Of a DNA stretch of 64,000 nucleotides, positions 12,928-22,602 are shown piece after piece. The translations under genes and the position numbers were made by a program. Each line of letters begins with the position of its first letter. Positions within the stretch are counted from its first letter, which is position 1. The notes under the pieces were generated by a model, which was not told where the DNA came from, ran no database searches, and saw nothing but the letters and a program-made list of their open reading frames with translations. This stretch comes from Rhodobacterales bacterium RIFCSPHIGHO2_02_FULL_62_130 (lineage in GTDB: Bacteria > Pseudomonadota > Alphaproteobacteria > Rhodobacterales > Rhodobacteraceae): the NCBI GenBank assembly GCA_001828855.1, contig MHZT01000034.1:186001-250000 (forward strand), given 5' to 3'.

Positions 12928-13281
12928 ATGGGATTCGATCCGGCAAGCCTAAAGTATGACGCAAACGGGCTGATCCCCTGCATCGCGCAGGATGCGGTCT
13001 CGGGCGAGGTGCTGATGTTCGCGTGGATGAACGCCGAAAGTGTCGCGCGCACGGTGGCGACGGGGCGCGTCACCTACTGGTCACGCTCGCGGCAAGCATT
13101 CTGGGTCAAGGGCGAAAGCTCGGGCCATGTGCAGGAACTGGTCGAGTTGCGGATCGATTGCGACCGCGATTGCCTGCTGGCCTTGGTGTCCCAGACCGGC
13201 CCCGCCTGCCACACCAACCGGCGTTCTTGTTTCTACACGGCGGTGCGCGGCGATGAGGTGGTGATTTCCGACCCGCTATAG
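12928..13281 (+). CDS. hisI: Phosphoribosyl-AMP cyclohydrolase HisI
   Basis: HisI opens the adenine ring of phosphoribosyl-AMP in the third step of histidine synthesis. This is the 117-residue monofunctional form without a fused HisE domain, as usual in alphaproteobacteria. ATG 12928 follows AAGGAG at 12916-12921. The signature WSRSRQAFWVKGESSGH and the zinc-binding Asp/Cys set in DCDRDCLLALVSQTGPACHT (with RRSCFY next) are intact. Its stop overlaps the stop of convergent gluQ. No other his genes are in the window. Confidence 0.95.
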   Translation: MGFDPASLKYDANGLIPCIAQDAVSGEVLMFAWMNAESVARTVATGRVTYWSRSRQAFWVKGESSGHVQELVELRIDCDRDCLLALVSQTGPACHTNRRSCFYTAVRGDEVVISDPL

Positions 13282-14115
13282 CCCGACCATCGCGCGGATA
13301 TCGGCGGGGGTGGCACCTTCGCTGCGATATTTCGACAGCGCACGCGCATCGTCGCGTTTTGCCAGCCGCTTGCCCGCATCGTCACGGATCAGGCGGTGAT
13401 GGTGGTAAATCGGGGTCGGCAGACCGAACAGGCGTTGCAGGATGACTTGGATCGGGGTGAAGTCGAACAGATCCTCGCCACGGATCACATGGGTGATGCC
13501 CTGATCGGCATCGTCAAAGGCTGAAGCAAGGAAATAGGCCACGATATTCTCGCCCTTGCGCGACAGGACGACATCGCCGATGTGCTGGCGGGCGGTGTTG
13601 GGGTCGATGGGGTGCAGGCCCGCATGGGTGGGGCCGGTTTCGGAAAAGCTGGCGGCGCGCATCTCGGGCCGCGCCAACGCCCGTGCCAGATCAAGCCGCA
13701 GCGCATCGCCCGCGCGACGGTCAGCCATCGGGCGGCCACGGCAGGTTCCCGGATAGACGCTATGCGGCACGCCTTCCTGCGGCGCGGCAAGGGCGGCGCG
13801 TATATCGCCACGGCTGCAGGAACAGGGATAGAGCAAATCCTGTGCCGCCAACCCGTCAAGGCGGGCGTTATAATCGGCAATCCGGGGCGCTTGCCGGTAG
13901 ACCGGCCCATCCCAAACCAGACCCAGCCAGCGCAGATCGTCCTCGATCAGCGCCTGCCATTCCGGCTTGCACCGCTCAAGATCGGTGTCCTCCATCCGCA
14001 ACAGAAACGCGCCGCCCGCCGCCCTTGCCAAGTCATGCGCCAAGATGGCAGAATAGGCATGGCCCAGATGCAAAGGGCCGGTGGGCGAAGGCGCGAAGCG
14101 GGTTACGAAAGCCAT
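13276..14115 (-). CDS. gluQ: Glutamyl-Q tRNA(Asp) synthetase
   Basis: This 279-residue protein is a truncated glutamyl-tRNA synthetase paralogue that lacks the anticodon-binding domain. GluQRS attaches glutamate to queuosine-34 of tRNA-Asp. The Rossmann signature [15 protein letters not shown] (HIGH motif as HLGH) and the KMSKS-like KRLAKRD are present. A CSC zinc-ligand cluster ([10 protein letters not shown]) with a further Cys downstream (YPGTCRGR) is also visible. Its start overlaps the 3' end of trmFO by 13 bases, so the two tRNA-modification genes form an operon. It converges on hisI with overlapping stop codons. Confidence 0.93.
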   Translation of the reverse strand: MAFVTRFAPSPTGPLHLGHAYSAILAHDLARAAGGAFLLRMEDTDLERCKPEWQALIEDDLRWLGLVWDGPVYRQAPRIADYNARLDGLAAQDLLYPCSCSRGDIRAALAAPQEGVPHSVYPGTCRGRPMADRRAGDALRLDLARALARPEMRAASFSETGPTHAGLHPIDPNTARQHIGDVVLSRKGENIVAYFLASAFDDADQGITHVIRGEDLFDFTPIQVILQRLFGLPTPIYHHHRLIRDDAGKRLAKRDDARALSKYRSEGATPADIRAMVGL

Positions 14116-15431
14116 GCCGTGAAGGACTCTTTCGCGCGGTCGGTATAGGCTTTGTAGCGGTCTTTGCGCCCCTTACGCCCGCCACGCGCGTCAATCGGGG
14201 GGAACAGGCCGAAGTTGACGTTCATCGGTTGGAACGTCTTGGCCTCGGCTCCTCCGGTGATATGGGTGATCAAAGCACCCATCGCGGTATCAGGCGGTGG
14301 TGGCAGCAAGGTCCGCCCAAGGATTTCCGCCGCCGCCATCCGTCCCGCCAAAAGCCCCATCGCGGCGGATTCGACATAGCCTTCCACGCCGGTGATCTGA
14401 CCCGCAAAGCGGATACTGGGCCGCGATTTCAGCCGCATCTGATCGTCCAGCAACGTGGGCGAGTTGATGAAAGTGTTGCGGTGGATGCCGCCAAGGCGCG
14501 CGAAACTCGCGTCACGCAAGCCGGGAATCATTTTGAAAACAGCGGTTTGCGCGCCGTATTTCATCTTGGTCTGGAAGCCCACGATATTGTAAAGCGTGCC
14601 AAGCTTGTTATCGCGGCGCAGTTGCACCACGGCATAGGGCTTTTGCGGGTTGTGCGGGTTGGTCAGCCCAACCGGCTTCATCGGACCAAAGCGCAACGTC
14701 TCGCGGCCGCGTTCGGCCATCACTTCGATCGGCAGGCAGCCGTCGAAATAGCCTGCGGTTTCGCCCTCGTGAAACTCGGTCTTTTCCGCCGCCAGAAGCG
14801 CATCGATGAAGGCGTAGTATTCGTCCTTCGTCATTGGGCAGTTCATATAGGCGGTCTGTTCTTCCTCGGTCTCGCCCTTGTCATAGCGCGACTGCATCCA
14901 TGCCACCGACATATCCACGCTTTCGGCGTAAACGATGGGGGCGATGGCATCAAAGAAGGCCAGCGCATCGGCACCCGTGGCCGCGCGGATGCTGTCGGCC
15001 AAGCTGCCCGAGGTCAGCGGCCCCGTGGCGACGATCCAGTTGCCCGTAGAGGGAAGCTCGGTAATCTCTTCAAAGCTGGATGAAATCAGCGGATGCGCGT
15101 TCAGCCGTGCGGTGACGCTTTCGGCAAAGGGATCGCGGTCAACCGCCAGTGCACCACCCGCTGGCAGACGGTGCTGATGCGCCATCTCCATGATCAAGCC
15201 GTTTGCTGCCCGCATTTCCCAATGCAGCAGTCCAACCGCATTGCGTTCGTCATCGTCCGAACGGAAGGAATTGGAGCAGACCATCTCGGCAAAATTGCCG
15301 GTGCGATGGGCAAAGGTGGCCACAGCGGGCCGCATTTCGTGGATGACCACCGAAACGCCCATTTCGGCCGCCTGCCAGGCCGCCTCTGATCCGGCCATGC
15401 CGCCGCCGATGATGTGAAGTGTGTTGTCCAT
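14103..15431 (-). CDS. trmFO: tRNA m5U54 methyltransferase TrmFO (folate/FAD-dependent)
   Basis: TrmFO methylates U54 of the tRNA T-loop using methylenetetrahydrofolate and reduced FAD. I start it at ATG 15431 ([20 protein letters not shown]), giving 442 residues, the family length. The N-terminal FAD dinucleotide fold ([12 protein letters not shown]), [24 protein letters not shown] and the conserved [20 protein letters not shown] near the C-terminus are typical of TrmFO/Gid. It lies upstream of gluQ with a 13-base overlap. doxX lies upstream on the same strand, separated by a strong hairpin. Confidence 0.95.
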   Translation of the reverse strand: MDNTLHIIGGGMAGSEAAWQAAEMGVSVVIHEMRPAVATFAHRTGNFAEMVCSNSFRSDDDERNAVGLLHWEMRAANGLIMEMAHQHRLPAGGALAVDRDPFAESVTARLNAHPLISSSFEEITELPSTGNWIVATGPLTSGSLADSIRAATGADALAFFDAIAPIVYAESVDMSVAWMQSRYDKGETEEEQTAYMNCPMTKDEYYAFIDALLAAEKTEFHEGETAGYFDGCLPIEVMAERGRETLRFGPMKPVGLTNPHNPQKPYAVVQLRRDNKLGTLYNIVGFQTKMKYGAQTAVFKMIPGLRDASFARLGGIHRNTFINSPTLLDDQMRLKSRPSIRFAGQITGVEGYVESAAMGLLAGRMAAAEILGRTLLPPPPDTAMGALITHITGGAEAKTFQPMNVNFGLFPPIDARGGRKGRKDRYKAYTDRAKESFTAWLS

Positions 15432-15469
15432 GCCTGCGATGTAGGGCGTTTTCGCGGCTTTGGAAAGGG

Positions 15470-15494
15470 TCGGGCGGCGCACACCGCCGCCCGA
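15470..15494 (-). terminator. Strong hairpin after doxX
   Basis: There is a perfect 10-bp stem (TCGGGCGGCG at 15470-15479 with CGCCGCCCGA at 15485-15494) with a 5-base loop. It lies 9 bases past the doxX stop on the minus strand and 39 bases before the trmFO start. The T-run after it is short (CCCTTT), so termination may be partial. Confidence 0.5.
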
Positions 15495-15503
15495 AAGCCA
15501 GTC

Positions 15504-15896
15504 TCAGGCCTTGTCAACGGCCAGCGCGCCAGCGCCCTTGCCGAAGATCATCAGGAAACCGCCAGCTATGGCGAAGTTCTTCATGAACATGATTTTCTGG
15601 ATGCCATAGACGTCAGCCGGATCGCTCCAGTTGCCGTGATACAGCACAGCGGCAACCACACAGAAGGCGGCCCCTGCCAAGGCGGCAAAGCGGGCCTGAA
15701 AGCCGATGATCACAGCCGCGCCGACCGCGATTTCGAACAGGATGGCCGGCCAAGCCAGAAAAGCGGGCAGGCCGCCCATTTGCATGTAGCCGGCAAAGCC
15801 CGCGACATCGCCCAGTTTCGAAAGGCCCGAGAGCAGGAAGAAGCCGCCGATCAGCACACGGGCGGCGAGCGGGGCAAGGTTGGTCAGTTTTTCCAT
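15504..15896 (-). CDS. DoxX family membrane protein
   Basis: This is a 130-residue, four-helix inner membrane protein of the DoxX/DoxD-like family, started at ATG 15896 (MEKLTNLAPLAARVLIGGFF). Typical features are the first helix ending in GLSKLGDVAGFAGYM, a second helix AILFEIAVGAAVIIGF, a third with ALAGAAFCVVAAVLYHGNW and the conserved MFMKNFAIAGGFLMIF. The function of single DoxX proteins is mostly unknown; some are linked to redox stress or thiosulfate metabolism. It appears monocistronic. Confidence 0.86.
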   Translation of the reverse strand: MEKLTNLAPLAARVLIGGFFLLSGLSKLGDVAGFAGYMQMGGLPAFLAWPAILFEIAVGAAVIIGFQARFAALAGAAFCVVAAVLYHGNWSDPADVYGIQKIMFMKNFAIAGGFLMIFGKGAGALAVDKA

Positions 15897-16113
15897 TTTG
15901 GTGATCCGTTTAATTCTGTTTTTCCAAGATCCCGCCCGCCAGACGGCCGGAATTGCGCGCAAGTTAGCCGTGGCGCTATTGCGGGAAAACGCCGATGCAC
16001 GCATGGTCGCTCTGCACCCATGCACAGAAATGGCGAAAATTCCTGTTGGTTAGCCTTGTGCGGGACAGGTCTCGCGCATTCTGTCCAAATTGCGGAAAAC
16101 GGTCTGCTTTGCC

Positions 16114-16437
16114 TCAACCGGCGGGCGGGATGGAAAACAGGCGCGCCCGTTCCACTGCGACCCAAAGCGCCGGGTCGCTGCCGTCATAGCGGCCCAAGGC
16201 CGCGGCCTTGTCGAAAAACCCCTGCGCCGGAAGCCCGTCCGCCAGCCGCCCCATGCACGAGGCCGCCCGTAAAGGGCGGCCTTGGCTTGTGTCGATTTCC
16301 ATCAGCGCTTCAAGCGCTGCGGTCAGTTTGGCGATGGCCCCCGGACCGGGGATCGCCAACTCGCGCGCCAGATCGCCATAGCTGATCGTCTGCCCAAGGG
16401 CAGCCAGTTCGGCCAGCCGCGCCTCAAGCCTGTTCAT
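16114..16437 (-). CDS. Conserved hypothetical protein downstream of gyrA
   Basis: I do not recognise this 107-residue protein. ATG 16437 ([21 protein letters not shown]) overlaps the last 14 bases of gyrA, so it is probably translated by coupling; an upstream ATG at 16479 lies deep inside gyrA. Residues 18-60 (TISYGDLARELAIPGPGAI...) look like a helix-turn-helix or winged-helix start, faintly like the DNA-binding part of alkyltransferase-like proteins. The C-terminal half contains GRPLRAASCMGR and a GFFDKAAALGRYDG stretch. No catalytic motif is visible. The operon link with gyrase may only reflect local packing. Confidence 0.6.
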   Translation of the reverse strand: MNRLEARLAELAALGQTISYGDLARELAIPGPGAIAKLTAALEALMEIDTSQGRPLRAASCMGRLADGLPAQGFFDKAAALGRYDGSDPALWVAVERARLFSIPPAG

Positions 16438-19144
16438 CGCCCTGTTCTGCCACGCGCGCGACCGAGACAACCTCTTCATCGCCGCCAGTGTTGAACACCT
16501 TGACCCCGCCAGCAGAACGCGACCGGAACGAGATTTGCGCCACCGGCACGCGGATCGACTGACCGGTCGAGGTCGCCAACATGATCTGGTCGGTCAGATC
16601 AACGGGGAAGGACGCCACCAGCGGCCCGCCACGCATCGCGCCATCCATCGCCTTGACGCCCATGCCGCCACGCCCGCGCACGGGGTAATCGTGGCTGGAG
16701 GACAGCTTGCCAGAGCCAGAGGTGGTGATTGTCAGGATCAGATCCTCGGCGGCAGACATTTCGGCATAGCGTTCGGGCGAAAGCTGACCCGCCTCGACGG
16801 TGGCTTCTTCCTCGTCCGATTCCACCTCATCCACGGCCCCAGCCATCAGGCGGCGCTGTTTGAGGTAAGCCTCGCGTTCGGCAGGATCAGCGTCAAAATG
16901 GCGGATGATCGCCATGGACACCACCTTGTCACCCGCGCCCACGCGGATGCCCCGCACCCCCGTCGATCCGCGCGATTTGAAGACGCGAATCTCGGTAGTA
17001 GGGAAGCGGATGGCGCGGCCAAGCGCGGTGACCAGCATCACGTCGTCGTTCTCATCCGCAATCGCGGCGTTCACCAAGGACACGCCTTCGGGCAGGTTCA
17101 TCGCGATCTTGCCATTGCGCTTGACGTTGACGAAATCCGACAGATCGTTCTGGCGCACATCACCGTCAGAGGTGGCAAAGACGATCTGCAAGTTGTCCCA
17201 ATCGGCCTCGGGCGCGTCCACGGGCATCAGGGCGGCAATCGAAATCCCCTGCGCGATCGGCAGGATATTGATCATCGCCTTGCCCTTGGCGGTGCGCCCT
17301 GCCAGCGGCAGCCGCCACGTCTTCAGCTTATAAACCATGCCATCGGTGGTGAAGAACAGCAGGTTGGTATGGGTGTTTGCGACAAAAAGCGTCGTGACAA
17401 CGTCATCTTCCTTCGTCGCCATCGACGAAAGCCCCTTGCCGCCACGGTTCTGCGCGCGGAATTCGATCAGCGGCGTGCGCTTGATATAGCCGCCCGAGGT
17501 GATGGTCACGACCATATCCTCACGCTCGATCAGGTCTTCGTCTTCCATGTCGCCGGACCAGTCGACGATCTCGGTGCGGCGCGGCACGGCGAAAGCGGCT
17601 TTCACCTCGCGCAATTCGTCCGAGATGATGCCCATGATCCGTTCGCGCGAGCCCAAAATCTCAAGGTAATCCTTGATCTTGGCCGCCAGATCTTCCAGCT
17701 CGCCGGTGATTTCGGCCACGCCCATCGCGGTCAGGCGTTGCAGGCGCAGGTCCAGAATGGCGCGGGCCTGAATTTCCGACAGGTTATAGGTGCCGTCCTC
17801 GTTCACCGGATGGCTGGGATCGTCGATCAGCTTGATATAGGGGATGATATCCCCCGCAGGCCAGCGCCGCGTCATCAGCCGTTCGCGCGCCTCGGCCGGA
17901 TCGGCAGAAGATCGGATGGTCGCAACCACCTCGTCGACGTTGGACACCGCAACCGCCAGACCGCACAGGATATGGCTGCGCTCGCGCGCTTTACGCAACT
18001 CAAACGCAGTGCGGCGGGCGACCACCTCTTCGCGGAAGGTGATGAAATGGCGCAGGAAATCGGCCAGCGTCAACTGCTCGGGGCGCCCGCCGTTCAGTGC
18101 CAGCATGTTGCAGCCGAAAGAGGTCTGCATCGGCGTAAAGCGGTAAAGCTGGTTCAGAACCACATCCGCTGTGGCATCGCGCTTGAGTTCGATCACCACG
18201 CGCACACCGATCCGGTCGGATTCGTCTTGCACATGGGCGATGCCCTCGATCTTCTTTTCCCGCACCTGTTCGGCGATGATTTCGATCATCCGCGCCTTGT
18301 TGACCTGATACGGCACCTCGTCGATGATGATGGCCCAGCGGTCCTTGCGGATTTCCTCGACCCGCGTTTTCGCACGGATGATGACCGAACCGCGCCCTTC
18401 CAGATAGGCTTTGCGCGCGCCTGAACGTCCCAGAATTGTCGCGCCCGTGGGGAAATCAGGGGCGGGGATGATTTCCATCAACCGCTCCATCGAGATGTCG
18501 GGGTCGTCGATCATCGCAAGAGTGCCGTCGATCACCTCGCCAAGGTTATGCGGCGGGATGTTGGTGGCCATGCCGACGGCAATACCGCCCGCGCCATTGA
18601 CCAGCATGTTCGGGAACCGCGCCGGAAGAACGGTCGGTTCCTTGTCCTTGCCGTCGTAATTGTCTTGAAAATCTACGGTGTCTTTTTCAATATCGGCCAG
18701 CAGGAAGGCGGCGGGCTTGTCCATCCGCACCTCGGTGTAGCGCATCGCTGCCGCACTATCGCCGTCCATCGAGCCGAAGTTGCCCTGGCCGTCCAGCAGC
18801 TTCACGCTCATTGAAAACGGCTGCGCCATCCGCACCAGCGCATCATAGATCGCGCTGTCACCATGCGGGTGGTATTTCCCCATCGTGTCGCCGACGGGGC
18901 GGGCCGATTTGCGATAGGCTTTTTCGTGGGTGTTTCCGGTTTCGTGCATCGCGAAAAGGATGCGGCGGTGAACCGGTTTCAGACCGTCGCGCAGGTCGGG
19001 AATGGCGCGGGAAACGATCACGCTCATGGCGTAATCAAGATAGGCGGTCTTCATCTCGGTGGAAATGTCGATCTGCGGGCCATCATGGGCCATGCGCGTC
19101 GGGATTTCGTCCAAGATTTCAGGGGTTTCCGGTGTATCGCTCAC
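16424..19144 (-). CDS. gyrA: DNA gyrase subunit A
   Basis: GyrA is the breakage-reunion subunit of the ATP-dependent topoisomerase that adds negative supercoils. The 906-residue protein has the N-terminal [19 protein letters not shown], catalytic Tyr136 ([11 protein letters not shown]) and the GyrA box QNRGGKG that opens the DNA-wrapping C-terminal domain, so it is GyrA rather than ParC. In the quinolone-resistance region ([15 protein letters not shown]) Ser97 and Asp101, equivalent to E. coli 83 and 87, are wild type. An acidic insertion ([10 protein letters not shown]) sits in the C-terminal domain. It lies downstream of ocd, separated by a terminator hairpin. Confidence 0.97.
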   Translation of the reverse strand: MSDTPETPEILDEIPTRMAHDGPQIDISTEMKTAYLDYAMSVIVSRAIPDLRDGLKPVHRRILFAMHETGNTHEKAYRKSARPVGDTMGKYHPHGDSAIYDALVRMAQPFSMSVKLLDGQGNFGSMDGDSAAAMRYTEVRMDKPAAFLLADIEKDTVDFQDNYDGKDKEPTVLPARFPNMLVNGAGGIAVGMATNIPPHNLGEVIDGTLAMIDDPDISMERLMEIIPAPDFPTGATILGRSGARKAYLEGRGSVIIRAKTRVEEIRKDRWAIIIDEVPYQVNKARMIEIIAEQVREKKIEGIAHVQDESDRIGVRVVIELKRDATADVVLNQLYRFTPMQTSFGCNMLALNGGRPEQLTLADFLRHFITFREEVVARRTAFELRKARERSHILCGLAVAVSNVDEVVATIRSSADPAEARERLMTRRWPAGDIIPYIKLIDDPSHPVNEDGTYNLSEIQARAILDLRLQRLTAMGVAEITGELEDLAAKIKDYLEILGSRERIMGIISDELREVKAAFAVPRRTEIVDWSGDMEDEDLIEREDMVVTITSGGYIKRTPLIEFRAQNRGGKGLSSMATKEDDVVTTLFVANTHTNLLFFTTDGMVYKLKTWRLPLAGRTAKGKAMINILPIAQGISIAALMPVDAPEADWDNLQIVFATSDGDVRQNDLSDFVNVKRNGKIAMNLPEGVSLVNAAIADENDDVMLVTALGRAIRFPTTEIRVFKSRGSTGVRGIRVGAGDKVVSMAIIRHFDADPAEREAYLKQRRLMAGAVDEVESDEEEATVEAGQLSPERYAEMSAAEDLILTITTSGSGKLSSSHDYPVRGRGGMGVKAMDGAMRGGPLVASFPVDLTDQIMLATSTGQSIRVPVAQISFRSRSAGGVKVFNTGGDEEVVSVARVAEQGDEQA

Positions 19145-19220
19145 GTAACGCCGCCTTGTTGCAAAGGTCTAGATATTGGTGCGCCCTATCTACACCATTC
19201 TAGCCTTGGTATGCAAGCAA

Positions 19221-19240
19221 AGGGGGCGTTTTCGCCCCCT
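19221..19240 (-). terminator. Terminator hairpin after ocd
   Basis: An 8-bp stem (AGGGGGCG/CGCCCCCT) with a TTTT loop lies 6 bases beyond the ocd stop on the minus strand. Only a short T-run follows (TTTGCTT). It separates the arginine-catabolic genes from gyrA. Confidence 0.6.
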
Positions 19241-19245
19241 GCACG

Positions 19246-20289
19246 TCAGGCCGCGCGCAGCAACATCCCGAAAAGATCACGCGGATCATTGGGGTCTGCG
19301 ATCATGTCGAGATTGTCGAAAAGCCCCGTCTCGGCCAGCTTCGATTTCACATAGCGCAGCGCCGAGAAATCCTCGATGGCAAAGCCCACGGAATCAAACA
19401 GGGTGATCTGGCGCGCATCCGTGCGGCCTGTGGCGGTGCCTGCGATCACCTGCCAAAGTTCGGTGACAGGGTGATCGGCGGGCAGTTGCTGAATCTCGCC
19501 CTCGATCCGCGATTGCGGCGGATATTCCACGAAGATGCCCGACCGCAGCAGGATATCGCGGTGCAACTCGGTCTTGCCGGGGCAATCGCCGCCCACCGCG
19601 TTGATATGCACACCCGCACCGACCATATTGTCGGTCAGGATAGTGGCGTATTGCTTGTCCGCCGTGACGGTGGTGATGATCTGCGCGCCCAAGATCGCCT
19701 GTTCCGGCGTGGTGCAGGCCACGGTTCTAAGGCCGCGACCGGCAAGATTTTCCACGCATTTCGCGGTTGCCGCCGGATCAATGTCGTAAAGCCGCACCTC
19801 GGTAATGCCGCAAACCGCCTTGAAGGCCAGCGCCTGAAATTCCGCCTGCGCGCCGTTGCCGATCAGCGCCATCGTGGTGGCCCCCGCAGGTGCCAGCCAT
19901 TTCGCCGCCATGGCACTGGTGGCCGCCGTCCGCAGTGCTGTCAGGATGGTCATTTCTGACAAAAGCACCGGGTATCCCGTCGCCACATCGGCCAAAAGCC
20001 CAAAGGCTGTAACGGTTTGCAGCCCGTTTTTCATGTTGCTGGGATGGCCGTTCACATATTTGAAGCCATAGGTCTCGCCATCCGAGGTTGGCATCAACTC
20101 GATGACGCCGACATCGGAATGGCTGGCTACACGGGCGGTTTTGTCAAACTCTGGCCAGCGGCGGAAATCGGCTTCGATCTCGGCCACGAGGTCCAGAAGC
20201 ACACGCTCGATCCCCAGCGTCAGCACCAGTTTCATCATCTTGTCGACCGAGACAAACGGCACATAGGCGTGATGCGAGGGGGTCATCAT
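19246..20289 (-). CDS. ocd: Ornithine cyclodeaminase
   Basis: Ornithine cyclodeaminase converts ornithine to proline and ammonia with bound NAD. The 347-residue protein belongs to the OCD/mu-crystallin family. It has substrate-binding FKYVNGHPSNMKNGLQTV and EMTILTALRTAATSAMAAKWLAP, and the Rossmann motif IGNGAQAEFQALAF. The downstream VGGDCPGKTELHRDIL is more typical of true OCDs than of lysine cyclodeaminase or alanine dehydrogenase. It lies 12 bases after arginase in a two-gene operon, so arginine to ornithine to proline is the likely route. Confidence 0.92.
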   Translation of the reverse strand: MMTPSHHAYVPFVSVDKMMKLVLTLGIERVLLDLVAEIEADFRRWPEFDKTARVASHSDVGVIELMPTSDGETYGFKYVNGHPSNMKNGLQTVTAFGLLADVATGYPVLLSEMTILTALRTAATSAMAAKWLAPAGATTMALIGNGAQAEFQALAFKAVCGITEVRLYDIDPAATAKCVENLAGRGLRTVACTTPEQAILGAQIITTVTADKQYATILTDNMVGAGVHINAVGGDCPGKTELHRDILLRSGIFVEYPPQSRIEGEIQQLPADHPVTELWQVIAGTATGRTDARQITLFDSVGFAIEDFSALRYVKSKLAETGLFDNLDMIADPNDPRDLFGMLLRAA

Positions 20290-20301
20290 TGGCGGTTCCG
20301 A

Positions 20302-21225
20302 TCAATAGCTGCGGGTGGGGCGGTCGAACACTTTGCGGCCCATCAAGGAGCCGACCAGTTCCACCATCAGTTTCGCGGTGCGCCCGCGCTCGTCGAGAAA
20401 GGGGTTCAGTTCCACAAGGTCGAGCGAGGTGACAAGGCCGCTTTCGTGCAGCAGTTCCATCACCAGATGCGCCTCGCGGAAGGTGGTGCCGCCCGGAACG
20501 GTGGTGCCAACTGCAGGGGCGATCGACGGGTCAAGGAAATCGACATCCAAGGACACATGCAGCATCCCGCCCGCATTGCGCACCTTGTCGAGAAACTCGC
20601 GCAGGGGGGCGACGATGCCGCGCTCGTCCAGCACGCGCATGTCGTTGATCGCCAGATCATGCTTGAGCAGCGCCGCATGTTCCGCCGGATCGACCGAGCG
20701 GATGCCATAAAGGCAAATGCGTTCGGCGGGGATGACGGCAGGGAAGGGCGGGAAGGCGTCAAAACCCTCACGCCCGGCGATATAGGCGACGGGGGTGCCA
20801 TGCAGGTTGCCGCTGGTGGTGGTCAACGGCGTGTGGAAATCGGAATGGGCATCCAGCCACAGCAGAAACAGCGGGCGGCCCGCGCGTTCGGCAAAACCCG
20901 CAGCGCCCGCGACAGAGCCAAGCGCTAGGCTGTGATCGCCGCCAAGGATGATCGGCAAGCCGCCTTGCGACAGCGCATCATCCACCTTGTCGGCCAGCAC
21001 TTCGGTCCAGCCCAGAACCTGCGGAAGCGAATGAACAGCGGGGTTCGGACAGGTGGCGTCACGCAATTCGGGCAGGGTGACATCGCCCCAGTCGTCCACG
21101 CCATGCCCCAGATCGGCAATCGCAGCCGCCAGCCCCGCCACTCGATAGGCGGTCGGACCCATGACACAGCCCGCGCGGCGCTGGCCTTCGTCGATGGGGG
21201 CTCCGATCAGGATGGTGTTGGGCAT
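20302..21225 (-). CDS. rocF: Arginase
   Basis: Arginase hydrolyses arginine to ornithine and urea at a binuclear manganese centre. ATG 21225 (MPNTILIGAPIDEGQRRAG) is preceded by GGAGATA and gives 307 residues. The metal-binding motifs GGDHSLALGS, LDAHSDFHT and SLDVDFLDPS are complete, and the NLHGTPVAYIAG segment is arginase-like. The first gene of the arginase-ocd operon, it is divergent from an Lrp/AsnC regulator across a 106-base gap. Agmatinase is the main alternative, but ocd next door favours arginase. Confidence 0.92.
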   Translation of the reverse strand: MPNTILIGAPIDEGQRRAGCVMGPTAYRVAGLAAAIADLGHGVDDWGDVTLPELRDATCPNPAVHSLPQVLGWTEVLADKVDDALSQGGLPIILGGDHSLALGSVAGAAGFAERAGRPLFLLWLDAHSDFHTPLTTTSGNLHGTPVAYIAGREGFDAFPPFPAVIPAERICLYGIRSVDPAEHAALLKHDLAINDMRVLDERGIVAPLREFLDKVRNAGGMLHVSLDVDFLDPSIAPAVGTTVPGGTTFREAHLVMELLHESGLVTSLDLVELNPFLDERGRTAKLMVELVGSLMGRKVFDRPTRSY

Positions 21226-21290
21226 GGGTATCTCCGTTGTTAAGACAATCTCTTTCCGACTTGCGGCGAATCCTAGCTGCATTTAGGACG

Positions 21291-21313
21291 TTTTGCATAA
21301 GACTTTTCGCATA
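21291..21313. promoter_or_regulatory. Repeated half-sites between rocF and the Lrp-type gene
   Basis: TTTTGCATA (21291-21299) is nearly repeated as TTTTCGCATA (21304-21313), 13 bases apart start to start. They lie in the divergent promoter region, where an Lrp/AsnC regulator would be expected to bind. This is a by-eye pattern with weak statistical support. Confidence 0.28.
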
Positions 21314-21331
21314 TCGGCAGGAGATATGATC

Positions 21332-21766
21332 ATGTTGGACGATATCGACACAAGGCTGATCGCCGAGTTGCGCCGCGACGGGCGGGCCGCGCTATCGGAT
21401 CTGGCGGAACGCATGGGCCTGTCGCGTGCCACCGTCCGCGCGCGGATGGAGCGGTTGACGGCCAAGGGCGAGATTGCGGGCTTTACCGTGCTGACGCGCG
21501 GCGATGTGCAGGCGGCGCCGGTGCGCGGGTTGATGATGATCGGGATCGAAGGGCGCGGCGGCGAAAAGGTGATGGCGCGGCTGACGGGGATTCCGGCGGT
21601 GATGGCGGTGCATTCCACCAATGGCAAATGGGATCTGATTGCGGAACTTGGCACCCAGACCCTGCTGGAACTGGACGAGGTGATCCACCGCATCCGCAAT
21701 ATCGAAGGGGTGATGACCTCCGAGACCAACCTGCTGCTGTCCACCCGCAAGGCGGGGCGGAAGTAG
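21332..21766 (+). CDS. Lrp/AsnC family transcriptional regulator
   Basis: This is a feast/famine regulator of 144 residues. I prefer ATG 21332 (MLDDIDTRLIAELRRDGR), eight bases after AGGAG at 21319-21323; ATGs at 21326 and 21293 are in frame but badly spaced. The N-terminal helix-turn-helix (AALSDLAERMGLSRATVRARMERL) is followed by an AsnC-type ligand-binding ACT-like domain (from about residue 65). Divergence from arginase-ocd strongly suggests it controls arginine/ornithine catabolism. It converges on the enoyl-CoA hydratase gene, one base apart. Confidence 0.9.
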   Translation: MLDDIDTRLIAELRRDGRAALSDLAERMGLSRATVRARMERLTAKGEIAGFTVLTRGDVQAAPVRGLMMIGIEGRGGEKVMARLTGIPAVMAVHSTNGKWDLIAELGTQTLLELDEVIHRIRNIEGVMTSETNLLLSTRKAGRK

Positions 21767-21767
21767 G

Positions 21768-22538
21768 TCAGGCTCCGCGGAACTTGGCCGCGCGCTTTTC
21801 CAGAAACGCCGCAACGCCTTCGCGGAAATCAGCCGTCGCGCCCGCCTCGCCTTGCAGCCGGGCCTCAAGCGCCAGTTGGGCCTCAAGGTCATTGCCGAAA
21901 GATGCCCGCAGCGCGGTTTTCACACCAAGGTAAGCCACGGTCGGTCCCTGTGACAAAGCCTGCGCCCGCTTGCGCCAATGCGTCGCAAAATCCGCGTCCG
22001 GCACAGCTTCATAGATCATGCCCCATGCGGCGGCCTGCGCGGCGCTGATCCTGTCGGCAAACAGCATCGCCCCCATCGCGCGGGCCATGCCGATCTGACG
22101 TGGCAGCCAAAAGCTGCCGCCTGCATCCGGCACCAGTCCGATCCGCGTAAAGGCTTGAATAAACGCAGCACTTTCCGCCGCGATCACCACATCCGCCGCC
22201 AGCGCCAGATTGGCGCCAGCCCCCGCCGCCGCACCATTGACGGCAGAAATCACCGGAACGGGACTTTCGGTAATCGCGCGGATCAGCGGCACATATTCGG
22301 CGTTCAGTACCGCCTCAAGGTCCAACGTCTCAAGATCGACATCCAACAGATCCTGCCCCGAACAGAAGGCCCGCCCCGCGCCGGTCAGCACGATCACCCG
22401 CGCCTCGGCCCGCGCGCGCAGGATCGCGGCCAGCAATTCCGCCCGCAGGGCAGAGGAAAGTGCGTTCATCACCTCGGGCCGGTTCAGCGTGATCACCGCC
22501 ACGCCATCGATCAGATCGTAGCTTATCGTGGAATACAT
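21768..22538 (-). CDS. Enoyl-CoA hydratase/isomerase family protein
   Basis: The 256-residue crotonase-fold enzyme has the CoA-binding AFCSGQDLLDVDLETL and oxyanion-hole NGAAAGAGANLALAADVVIAA. It also has IGLVPDAGGSFWLPRQIG, which places an Asp-containing catalytic loop as in PaaG (ring 1,2-epoxyphenylacetyl-CoA isomerase) rather than the Glu-Glu pair of short-chain hydratases. Length and order fit PaaG-like proteins. No phenylacetate genes are nearby, so the substrate is uncertain. It lies 64 bases after ccmH on the same strand. Confidence 0.85.
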   Translation of the reverse strand: MYSTISYDLIDGVAVITLNRPEVMNALSSALRAELLAAILRARAEARVIVLTGAGRAFCSGQDLLDVDLETLDLEAVLNAEYVPLIRAITESPVPVISAVNGAAAGAGANLALAADVVIAAESAAFIQAFTRIGLVPDAGGSFWLPRQIGMARAMGAMLFADRISAAQAAAWGMIYEAVPDADFATHWRKRAQALSQGPTVAYLGVKTALRASFGNDLEAQLALEARLQGEAGATADFREGVAAFLEKRAAKFRGA

Positions 22539-22602
22539 CTGCGCCCCCTGTTTCGGGTGCAGGATAGCAGGGCAGGGGCCGCAGAAAACCCGAAACCCCG
22601 CG

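Noticed and set aside
16535-18424. A 629-codon open frame antisense to gyrA
   Set aside because: Low-complexity basic composition and complete overlap with a well-supported gyrA.
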